NCBI GenBank assembly: GCA_041687295.1
Contig: JAWLCG010000328.1
Location: 1 to 5,824, forward strand
Source of the DNA: JAWLCG01 sp041687295
Lineage (GTDB): Bacteria; Planctomycetota; Phycisphaerae; SM23-33; FEN-1343
Length of the DNA: 5,824 bases
Reading direction: 5' to 3'
The notes beneath the pieces are model-generated. The model saw only the letters and a program-made list of their open reading frames with translations, did no database searches and was not told where the DNA came from. Positions within the stretch are counted from its first letter, which is position 1, and every line of letters starts with the position of its first letter. The position numbers were made by a program, and so were the translations under genes. This document shows, piece by piece, positions 1 through 5,824 of this stretch.

Positions 1-3000
1 AGCGGGTGACCATCACGCTGGTCGCCGACCCGGCCGCCGACGGCGCCGCCGACGTCCCGCTCGCCCAGCTGGCCAACTACCCCGTCGGCTACCTGCTGGG
101 CACACGGTCGCTCCCGATGCTGGTCAACCAGGCCGACGGCCTGCCCGCCGGCGAGTACACCCTCAAGGCCGTCATCACCCCCGTCGGCGACCTCGACGAG
201 TCCGACGCGACCAACAACACCGTCACCGTCGATCTCCAGGGCCAGGCCATCACCATCAGCTCGGCCGAGCCCTTCGTGGACCTCACCGCCGCCATCGGCG
301 CTACCGCCCGCCTGCCCAACGCCGCCACCAGCGGCCATCATCCGCTGATCCTGCTGCCCATCGTCGTCCGCAACGCCGGCAACGTGGCGACGGCCATCAC
401 CGACCGCATGACCATCGAGGTCTACGCCAAGGACAGCGCCAACGTCGAGACCCTCGTGGCCACGCTGGCCAACCAGTACGCCTACATCCCCGCCGGCACC
501 AGCCGAACGTTCCTGGCCCAGGTCACCCTGCCGCCGGGGCTGGACAGCGACGACTACACGCTGGTCGCCAAGGTCGACACCACCGGCGCCATCGCCGAGA
601 GCGACGAGACCAACAACTCCGCCGAGACCGCCGCCGTCATCGCCGTCACCGAGGGCACTGTCGACCTGTCGGGCGCCTTCCGCAGCGAAACCCTGCCGGC
701 GGACATCGTCGCCGGCCAGCGGCTCTATGGCCTGGTCGTGCTCAACGTGACCAACAGCGGCAACATCCCGCTGCCGCCGACCCAGCGGGTGAATATCACG
801 CTCAAGGCTCAGCCGCTCGTGACCGGCGAGCCCGGCGTGGTGGACGTCCCGGCCAGCGTCACACTGGCGACGCTGACCAACTATCCCGTCGGCTACCTGC
901 AGGGCACGCGGGCGGTGGCGATGCTGGTCAACAAGGCCGACGGCCTGCCCGCCGGCAACTACAGGCTCGTGGCCGAGATCACACCGGTGGGCGACCTGGA
1001 AGAGACCGACGATCTCAACAATACCGTCACCGTAGACCTGCAAGGCCAGACCATCACCATCGCCGCGGCCGAGGCCTTCGTGGACTTCCAGGCGGCCATC
1101 GCCCCGTGGGTCCGCCTGCCCGACGCGGTCACCAGCGGCCACCATACGGCCATCCTGCTGCCGGTGACCGTGACCAACGCCGGCAACGTCGCCTCCGCCA
1201 TCACCGACCGCATCACCATCGAGATCTACGCCAGGGACTCGGCCAACGTCGAGACCCTCGTGGCCACGCTGGCCAACCAGTACGCCTACATCCCTGCCGG
1301 CACCAGCCGAACATTCATGGCGCAGGTCACCCTGCCTCCGGGGCTCGATAGCGACGACTACGCCCTGGTCGCCAAGGTCGACACCACCAACGCCGTCGCC
1401 GAGAGCGACGAGACCAACAACACCGCCGCCACGGCCGCCACCATCGCCGTCACCGAGGGCACCGTCGACCTGTCGGGCGCCTTCCGCAGCGAGACCCTGC
1501 CGTCGGACATCGTCGCGGGCCAGCGGCTCTACGGCCTGGTCGTGCTCGACGTAACCAACGGCGGCAACATCCCGCTGCCGCTGACCCAGCGGGTGAACAT
1601 CATCCTCAAGGCCCGTCGCCCGCTGGTCGGGGCCGATCCCCAGGTCGGCATCCAGGAGTATGAGTACGTCCAGCTCGCCCAGCTGAGCAACTTCCCCGTC
1701 GGCTACCTCCGCGGCAGCCGACCCGTGCCGATGCTGGTCAACAAGGCCGACGGCCTGGCGACCGGCCAGTACACGCTGATCGCCGAGATCACCCCCGTCG
1801 GGGATCTGGACGAGACCGACACCGACAACAACACCGTCACCGTGGATCTGGGCGGCAACCCCATCACCGTCACCTCGTCCGAGCCCTTTGTCGACATCAG
1901 CGGCGCATTCCGTAGCGAGACGCTGCCGGGGGCTATCGTCACCGGCCAGCGGCTTCACGGCCTGGTCGTGCTCGACGTGGCCAACGGCGGCAACGTCCCG
2001 CTGCCGCTGAGCCAGCGGGTGACCATCACGCTGTACGCCGCCCCGGCCGACGACGGCGCCGACGACATCCAGCTCGCCCAGCTGAGCAACTACCCCGTCG
2101 GCTACCTGCGGGGCAGCCGGGCGGTGGCGATGCTCGTCAACAAGGCCGACGGCCTGCCCATCGGCGAGTACACGCTCAAGGCCGTCATCACCCCCGTCGG
2201 CGAGCTCGAGGAATCCGACGATGCCAACAACACCGTCACCGTAGACCTGCAAGGCCAGTCCATCACCGTGACCTCGGCCGAGGCCTTCGTCGACCTGCAG
2301 GTCGCCATCGCCCCCAGCGTCCGCCTGCCGGCCGCCGTCACCAGCGGCCACCACGCGGCGATTCTCGTGCCCGTCGTCGTCACCAACGCCGGCAACGTCG
2401 CGACCGCCCTGAGCGACCGCATCGCCATCGAGATCTACGCCAAGGACTCAGCCAACAACGAGACCCTCGTGGCCACGCTGGCCAACCAGTACGCCTACAT
2501 CCCTGCCAACAGCAGTCGGACCTTCTTCGCCCAGGTCACCCTGCCCCCGGGGCTCGACAGTGACGACTACTCCCTGGTCGCCAAGGTCGACACCACCGAC
2601 GCCATCGCCGAGAGCGACGAGACCAACAACACCGCCGAGACGGCCTCGACCATCGCCGTTACCGAAGGCACCGTCGATCTGCTCGGCGCGATCCGGGCGA
2701 CCACGCTGCCGGCCGGCCTGTTCGCCAACCAGCGGCTCACCGGCCTGGTGACGCTCGACATCACCAACGCCGGCAACATCCCGCTGCCGCTGACCCAGCG
2801 GGTGAACATCACGCTGTATGCCGACCCGGCCATGGAAGGCGAGGACGACGTCCAGATCGCCCAGCTGGCCAATTACCCCGTCGGCTACCTCCGCGGCACC
2901 CGGGTGCTGTCTCTGTATGTCAACCACGCCGCCGGCCTGCCGCAGGGCGATTACTTCCTCAAGGCCGTCATCACCCCCGTCGGCGAGCTCGACGAGATCG

Positions 3001-3773
3001 ACCCCGACAACAACACCTTCACCACCACCCTCAACGGCGGCGGGGTGCTGGTCCGGGTACTGGCGGACAGCTTCGATGTGATGGACAGCCTGTGGCACCA
3101 CAACGTCGAGGGCGCCAGCTGGACCTACAACATGACCTATTCGGGCTCGGCCGGCGTGGGCACGCAGCCTCTGGCCGTCACCAACAACGGGGGCTTCAAT
3201 GGCTACACGGTCAACTATGAGACGGCGAACCCCGAGGTGCTCTCGATGGGCTACGTCTACGCCTCCGAGGGCCAGGGCACCACAATGACCGGCCTGTACG
3301 TCGACCTGTGCGGAGACGGGGTGATCGAGATGGGCTTCATCGACTCGCCTGTCCTGCCCGCCGCCCTGACGCCCGGGATCCTCTACTCAGGCAACGGTGC
3401 GGTGGAAGGCGTGCTGGAGGATGACGGGGACGTGGTCGAAATCGCCGGCACCGGCTCGATGAGCATGCGGATCATCGGCGTCGAGCAGGTGGCTACGCCG
3501 GCGGGTCTCTTCGTCACCGTCAAGGGCGAGACCAGCGTGCAGATCGTCAACGCCCGCATGAGCTACACCGACCCCGACAGCGGCATGACGTTCTACGGGT
3601 ACCTGACGGCCACCGACACGACGACCTGGTGGGCGGCCCCGGAGACGGGCATCGTCAAGTTCACCACCGTCCGCCGGGCCTACGGCACCATCGCCGGCCA
3701 GACGGCCTACCATCTGCTCATGGGCACCGCCCTGCTGACGAACACCACGTTCGGCCCGCAGGTCGTCGTCTGA
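1..3773 (+). CDS. Large CARDB-repeat surface/secreted protein, 5' end off window
   Basis: This is the C-terminal part of a giant repeat protein, probably extracellular. The first visible GTG (6-8) is not the start: it is the Val of a QRVTITL motif that recurs inside every other A module, and the frame is open to base 1 (codon 3-5 is Arg). The frame ends at TGA 3771-3773. Counting the GTG as residue 1, eight CARDB-like modules span residues 1-1013, followed by a distinct domain at 1014-1255. Each module ends with an acidic E-x-D-x-x-N-N signature, such as AIAESDETNN or DLDESDATNN, typical of CARDB (cell-adhesion-related) domains. Cysteine is almost absent (one, in DLCGDG). The visible C-terminus has no LPXTG motif, hydrophobic anchor or basic tail, so any anchoring must lie elsewhere. 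The signal peptide would be upstream of the window. A role in adhesion, as a scaffold or as a spacer stalk is inferred from the family; no catalytic motif is visible. The coding region and repeat nature are certain; the exact function is not known. Confidence 0.93.
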   Translation, partial: RVTITLVADPAADGAADVPLAQLANYPVGYLLGTRSLPMLVNQADGLPAGEYTLKAVITPVGDLDESDATNNTVTVDLQGQAITISSAEPFVDLTAAIGATARLPNAATSGHHPLILLPIVVRNAGNVATAITDRMTIEVYAKDSANVETLVATLANQYAYIPAGTSRTFLAQVTLPPGLDSDDYTLVAKVDTTGAIAESDETNNSAETAAVIAVTEGTVDLSGAFRSETLPADIVAGQRLYGLVVLNVTNSGNIPLPPTQRVNITLKAQPLVTGEPGVVDVPASVTLATLTNYPVGYLQGTRAVAMLVNKADGLPAGNYRLVAEITPVGDLEETDDLNNTVTVDLQGQTITIAAAEAFVDFQAAIAPWVRLPDAVTSGHHTAILLPVTVTNAGNVASAITDRITIEIYARDSANVETLVATLANQYAYIPAGTSRTFMAQVTLPPGLDSDDYALVAKVDTTNAVAESDETNNTAATAATIAVTEGTVDLSGAFRSETLPSDIVAGQRLYGLVVLDVTNGGNIPLPLTQRVNIILKARRPLVGADPQVGIQEYEYVQLAQLSNFPVGYLRGSRPVPMLVNKADGLATGQYTLIAEITPVGDLDETDTDNNTVTVDLGGNPITVTSSEPFVDISGAFRSETLPGAIVTGQRLHGLVVLDVANGGNVPLPLSQRVTITLYAAPADDGADDIQLAQLSNYPVGYLRGSRAVAMLVNKADGLPIGEYTLKAVITPVGELEESDDANNTVTVDLQGQSITVTSAEAFVDLQVAIAPSVRLPAAVTSGHHAAILVPVVVTNAGNVATALSDRIAIEIYAKDSANNETLVATLANQYAYIPANSSRTFFAQVTLPPGLDSDDYSLVAKVDTTDAIAESDETNNTAETASTIAVTEGTVDLLGAIRATTLPAGLFANQRLTGLVTLDITNAGNIPLPLTQRVNITLYADPAMEGEDDVQIAQLANYPVGYLRGTRVLSLYVNHAAGLPQGDYFLKAVITPVGELDEIDPDNNTFTTTLNGGGVLVRVLADSFDVMDSLWHHNVEGASWTYNMTYSGSAGVGTQPLAVTNNGGFNGYTVNYETANPEVLSMGYVYASEGQGTTMTGLYVDLCGDGVIEMGFIDSPVLPAALTPGILYSGNGAVEGVLEDDGDVVEIAGTGSMSMRIIGVEQVATPAGLFVTVKGETSVQIVNARMSYTDPDSGMTFYGYLTATDTTTWWAAPETGIVKFTTVRRAYGTIAGQTAYHLLMGTALLTNTTFGPQVVV
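447..490 (+). repeat. 44-bp perfect direct repeat, copy 1 (in module B1)
   Basis: This is the first of three base-for-base identical copies of a tract encoding ETLVATLANQYAYIP. It lies at the same place in B1 as the other copies do in B2 and B3. It begins gagaccctcgtggcc and ends gcctacatccc. Synonymous positions are conserved too, which protein selection alone would not require. Confidence 0.9.
1251..1294 (+). repeat. 44-bp perfect direct repeat, copy 2 (in module B2)
   Basis: This copy is identical to 447-490, exactly 804 bp downstream of it, which is the length of one A2+B2 pair. Similarity continues past the identical core: the following ...cctgcc matches copy 3, while copy 1 has cccgcc there, so B2 and B3 share a little more at this edge. 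Confidence 0.9.
2460..2503 (+). repeat. 44-bp perfect direct repeat, copy 3 (in module B3)
   Basis: This copy is identical to 447-490 and 1251-1294. It lies 1,209 bp after copy 2, longer than the 804-bp spacing between the first two because two A modules (A3 and A4) intervene. Confidence 0.9.
3045..3770 (+). other. Unassigned C-terminal domain of the repeat protein (about 242 residues)
   Basis: The repeat signature stops at NNTFTTTLNGGG, a Gly-rich hinge, and the sequence changes character. The domain (residues 1014-1255, counting the GTG at 6 as 1) is rich in short beta-strand-like stretches, Gly, Thr and aromatics, and has no internal repeats. Landmarks are GASWTYNMTY near 1036-1045, DLCGDGVIEMG at 1100-1110, VATPAGLFVTVKG at 1162-1174 and TTWWAAPETGIVKFTT with the Trp pair at 1208-1209. 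The pattern of a WTY strand, then a (V/T)PAGxF strand, then a WWAxxxGIVK strand resembles beta-rich domains of bacterial lipoproteins and secreted proteins, in which an 'apGvGlVk' motif follows a 'paGtf' motif. That is recognition of a general pattern, not a family assignment. It may cap the stalk and form its binding or outermost end. Confidence 0.6.
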
Positions 3774-3917
3774 ATCCCGCCTGCCTCCTGACACACCACC
3801 GGCCGGCGCTCCTGACGGGGCGCCGGCCGGCTTGCATTCAGCAGCACAACGCTTCCACGCGTCCAACGCGATACGTTCCATACCGCCCCTGCCGCGCTCG
3901 CTTCGCTCGAAGAGAAC
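3774..3917. other. Convergent intergenic region
   Basis: These 144 bases separate the stops of the two convergent genes. The left part carries the terminator-like hairpin (3799-3830). In the remaining 87 bases (3831-3917) I see only a small inverted repeat, cttcg/cgaag, at 3901-3912, eight bases beyond the TAG of the minus-strand gene. No coding region, tRNA or promoter is supported here. Confidence 0.7.
3799..3830. terminator. Strong GC hairpin, probable shared terminator
   Basis: The arms at 3799-3812 (ccggccggcgctcc) and 3817-3830 (ggggcgccggccgg) pair over 14 bp with one G-T wobble, leaving the loop tgac (3813-3816). The outer 10 bp are a perfect inverted repeat. The hairpin starts 25 bases after the TGA of the plus-strand gene and 87 bases after the TAG of the minus-strand gene. 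There is no clear T run on either strand (the plus side continues cttgcattca), so it is not a classical intrinsic terminator. Strong T-poor hairpins at convergent gene ends are common in GC-rich bacteria. Termination or 3'-end protection in both directions is inferred from position. Confidence 0.7.
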
Positions 3918-5824
3918 CTACGCCTGCCCCTTGGGGCTGTACAGCAGCGTATAGCGCGAGTCGCGCTGCGGGGCTTCCGGGCAGTGCAGCACCAGCTCCA
4001 TGCGGTCAACGTCGCCCACCTCGGGCAGCGTCACCGGGATGGCCGGGCCGGCGAGGTTCACGTTGGCGGCGGCGCCGCCGTGGTCCCAACTCAGCAGCGG
4101 GATCTCTTGCCGCCCGATCCGCAGCGTCGCGACGACTTGCCCCGGGCCGACCGGCTCGGGGGCGTCGTTGAGCAGCCAGAGCTCCGGCCGAAAGACCTCG
4201 CCCGCCTTCCAGCGGAACTTCGCGATGCGGGCGCTGGCCAGCGTGGGCCGAAGCGAGCGCCCCACGGCGGCGAGGGCGGCCTTGGGCTGGTCGGGCCAGC
4301 CGACCAGGGCCTGGTTGGCGATGGCGGGCCAGGGCTCCGTGAAGCACCAGCTGACGGCCATCGAGCAGCGGGGCCACTGGCGGCGGGCCTCCTCGAAGAT
4401 CGCCGTCAGGGCGACGGCCTGCATGAACTGGCCCCACTCGACGAGTTGCTCGACGCTGGCGGGCTCGCCGAGGTAGTCCTTGAGCATCGCCGTGCCCCAC
4501 AGTCGGCCCCGCGGGCCGATGCCCCCGCGGGCGCGGTCGGTGGCGTACTCCGCGTCGGCGTCGCGCGGCGGCAGGTCCTCAGCCGGCAGCACGCGGCGGA
4601 GCGTCTCGACCGACGGCGGGCCGTCGCAGCCGAACTCCGTGTAGGCCGTGTTCGTGCAGCGTGCGAACAGCTCGAACACCTCCACGCCCAGCTTGCGCTC
4701 GCGGAAACTGTAGGGCCCGTGGGCCATGCCCATCACCGGCGAGGTCGGCAAAAACGGCGTGTGCGGGTCCAGCTGCAGGCAGTTGGCGTTGAGCGTCCGC
4801 AGGGCGAGCGACTGGTCGGTCATCCGCGACCACTCGTTAAACAGCTCGTTGCCGCCGCACCACAGCACCACCGACGCGTGCGGGCGCAGCCTCCGGATGA
4901 TCGCGCGCGACTCGCGGTCGAGCACCCGCAGGTACGCCGGCGTGTCGCGGTGGTTGTTGCACGAGAGCGGGAACTCCTGCCACAGCATGATGCCCAGTTC
5001 GTCGGCGACGGCGAAGAAGGCGTCCTTCTGCACGTTCGAGCCGCCCCAGCAGCGCAGCAGGTTCATGTTCGCGTCCCGGGCGTGCGTCAGCAGCGTGCGG
5101 TACCGCTCCGGCGTGAGCGTGCCGGGGAAGATGTCCGGCCCCACCCAGTTGGAGCCCTTGCCGAAGATCCGCCGGCCGTTGACCTCCAGCGTGATCGGTG
5201 CGGTGCTGCGGGTCTTGGGAAAGACGCTCGGCTCGTCCCACGCGCCGGCGTTCATCACCAGACGCACCCGCCGCAGGCCCACGCGCGACTCAATCCGCTG
5301 GACCACCTGCCCGGCCCCGTCGAGCAGTTCGGTCACCGAGGTGTACAGCACCGGCTCGCCCTGGCCGTTGGGCCACCACAGCTCGGGCTCGGCCAGCGAG
5401 GCCCGCAGCGCCAACGGCTCGCCGGCGACCTCGGCCGAGGCCTCGACGGCTGCGGTGCCGGCGCGGTCCATCAGCCGCCAGCGCACCTGGCCGCGGCAGA
5501 GGCGGCTGGGCTCGAGCTCCACCGTCAGCTCCGCCCGGTCCAGCGCCTCGGAGAGTTCGTAGAGCACCTCGGCCGACCGCAGATGACCCGGCGGGCGGAG
5601 CTCCAGGTACGTCTCGTCCCAGATGCCCAGCGGGATCAACCGCGGGCAGAAGTCCCATCCGTAGTTGACGGCCGCCTTGACGGACTGGTTGGCCTGGTCG
5701 CGGTTGCTCGGCTCGGGCACGCTCTGGGGGGCCGGGTGGATCAGCACCTCCAGCACCGCCCCCTCGGCGAGGTGGTCGCTCAGGTCCAGCTCGACGGGCG
5801 TCAGGGGCCCCTCCTGCTCCAGCA
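3918..5824 (-). CDS. Glycoside hydrolase family 2, beta-mannosidase-like, N-terminus off window
   Basis: This is a retaining exo-glycosidase of the GH2 fold, expected to remove terminal beta-linked sugars, most likely mannose. The 634 visible residues (1 = Leu at 5820-5822) end at TAG 3918-3920. The frame is open to the right edge, and the 22 residues before the GTG at 5754-5756 (including GPLTPVELDLSDHL) look like a GH2 sugar-binding domain, so that GTG is internal. Domains in order: end of the jelly-roll domain with NYGWDFCPRLIPLGIWDE (from 53); Ig-like beta-sandwich with LWWPNGQGEPVLY (about 148-160); TIM barrel from about 222 with KGSNWVGPDIFPG, LRCWGG (256-261) and WQEF (281-284); C-terminal beta-sandwich from about 520. 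The acid/base is Glu326 in VVLWCGGNE (codon 4845-4847); the likely nucleophile is Glu396 in AYTEFG (codon 4635-4637). SWCFTEPWP (491-499) is the usual late-barrel Trp motif. Family members usually have about 800-900 residues, so roughly 150-250 are missing. Substrate is uncertain: exo-glucosaminidase or another GH2 activity is possible. The secretion signal, if any, is off window. Confidence 0.93.
   Translation of the reverse strand, partial: LEQEGPLTPVELDLSDHLAEGAVLEVLIHPAPQSVPEPSNRDQANQSVKAAVNYGWDFCPRLIPLGIWDETYLELRPPGHLRSAEVLYELSEALDRAELTVELEPSRLCRGQVRWRLMDRAGTAAVEASAEVAGEPLALRASLAEPELWWPNGQGEPVLYTSVTELLDGAGQVVQRIESRVGLRRVRLVMNAGAWDEPSVFPKTRSTAPITLEVNGRRIFGKGSNWVGPDIFPGTLTPERYRTLLTHARDANMNLLRCWGGSNVQKDAFFAVADELGIMLWQEFPLSCNNHRDTPAYLRVLDRESRAIIRRLRPHASVVLWCGGNELFNEWSRMTDQSLALRTLNANCLQLDPHTPFLPTSPVMGMAHGPYSFRERKLGVEVFELFARCTNTAYTEFGCDGPPSVETLRRVLPAEDLPPRDADAEYATDRARGGIGPRGRLWGTAMLKDYLGEPASVEQLVEWGQFMQAVALTAIFEEARRQWPRCSMAVSWCFTEPWPAIANQALVGWPDQPKAALAAVGRSLRPTLASARIAKFRWKAGEVFRPELWLLNDAPEPVGPGQVVATLRIGRQEIPLLSWDHGGAAANVNLAGPAIPVTLPEVGDVDRMELVLHCPEAPQRDSRYTLLYSPKGQA

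Larger units (their letters stand above)
1..3044 (+). repeat. Tandem array of two alternating CARDB-like module classes (A-B-A-B-A-A-B-A)
   Basis: Boundaries are set at the recurring Val-Asp that opens each module. A1 is 1-275 (N-terminal part missing), B1 276-659, A2 660-1079, B2 1080-1463, A3 1464-1889, A4 1890-2288, B3 2289-2672 and A5 2673-3044. A modules share the blocks SGAFRSETLP, GQRLYGLVVLDVTN, NIPLPLTQRVNITL, YPVGYLRGSR, MLVNKADGLP and ITPVGDLDE. B modules share RLPAAVTSGHHAAIL, VTNAGNVATAITDR, IEIYAKDSANVETL, ANQYAYIPAG and VTLPPGLDSDDY. The two classes look distantly related: both have a xVTNxGNxxxxxxxR-type strand pair and end in ExDxxNN. All three B modules are exactly 128 residues. 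A modules vary from 124 to 142, mainly in one loop. Assignment to CARDB is by motif recognition and was not checked by a profile search. Confidence 0.85.

Noticed and set aside
6..8. GTG as the start codon of the repeat gene
   Set aside because: It is the Val of the internal QRVTITL motif found in the other A modules, and the frame is open to the window edge.
447..2503. Repeats as a CRISPR array or mobile-element direct repeats
   Set aside because: The spacing is 804 and 1,209 bases, the repeats are in-frame coding sequence, and the intervals are homologous protein modules rather than unrelated spacers.
2448..3101. Long open frame on the minus strand (217 codons) opposite the repeat gene
   Set aside because: It lies wholly inside the well-supported plus-strand repeat gene. 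Its Gly/Val/Gln/Arg-rich composition is what reverse-reading GC-rich codons gives. Similar shadow frames appear opposite each repeat copy.
3303..3344. Possible dockerin or EF-hand calcium loop (DLCGDGVIEMGFID)
   Set aside because: Positions 1, 5, 6 and 8 fit a D-x-N-x-D-G-x-I loop, but position 3 is Cys and position 12 is Phe instead of Asp/Glu. There is only one copy, while dockerins have two.
3901..3912. Small inverted repeat cttcg/cgaag just beyond the GH2 stop as a terminator
   Set aside because: At most five base pairs with a two-base gap, or about three to four pairs with a realistic loop, and no T run. It is too weak to call a terminator beside the strong hairpin at 3799-3830.
3629..4171. 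Plus-strand open frame of 180 codons spanning the intergenic region
   Set aside because: It overlaps the ends of both real genes and reads through the hairpin. The product is low-complexity Pro/Arg/Ala, with no motif or convincing ribosome binding site.
4726..5562. Plus-strand open frame of 278 codons opposite the GH2 gene
   Set aside because: Its Ser/Arg/Pro-rich product matches no recognisable family and is antisense to conserved GH2 catalytic sequence. It is a GC-bias shadow.

Overview
The window is GC-rich, with third codon positions almost always G or C. It holds parts of two large protein genes that point at each other. Both run off the window: the plus-strand gene is cut at the left edge and the minus-strand gene at the right edge. 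Neither true start codon nor either promoter can be seen. A very GC-rich bacterium that makes giant repetitive surface or secreted proteins and family GH2 glycosidases fits Planctomycetota (perhaps Phycisphaerae) best. That is a weak inference from style and content; no marker gene is present, and other polysaccharide-degrading phyla remain possible.

Positions 1-3773 (+) encode the C-terminal 1,256 or so residues of a very long repeat protein. Eight beta-sandwich-like modules of the CARDB type are visible, each ending in an acidic E-x-D-x-x-N-N signature. They fall into two sequence classes, here called A (124-142 residues) and B (always 128 residues), in the order A(partial)-B-A-B-A-A-B-A. 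After them comes a different, non-repeated C-terminal domain of about 242 residues (3045-3770) that I cannot assign to a named family. The array shows recent internal duplication: a 44-base tract is identical in all three B modules. It also has one break in the A/B alternation, where the linker suggests that a B module was lost.

Positions 3774-3917 are the only intergenic DNA. They contain a 14-bp hairpin with a four-base loop (3799-3830), the likely shared terminator for the two convergent genes.

Positions 3918-5824 (-) encode most of a glycoside hydrolase family 2 enzyme of the beta-mannosidase-like type, with both catalytic glutamates recognisable. The reading frame stays open to the window edge with GH2-like sequence, so the GTG at 5754-5756 is not the start.

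The two genes are convergent, so they are not in one operon and their adjacency alone does not show a shared function. A shared theme of carbohydrate or surface interaction is possible but unproven. I found no RNA gene, CRISPR array, insertion sequence or clearly novel system. The repeat architecture and the unassigned C-terminal domain are the parts most worth a second look.
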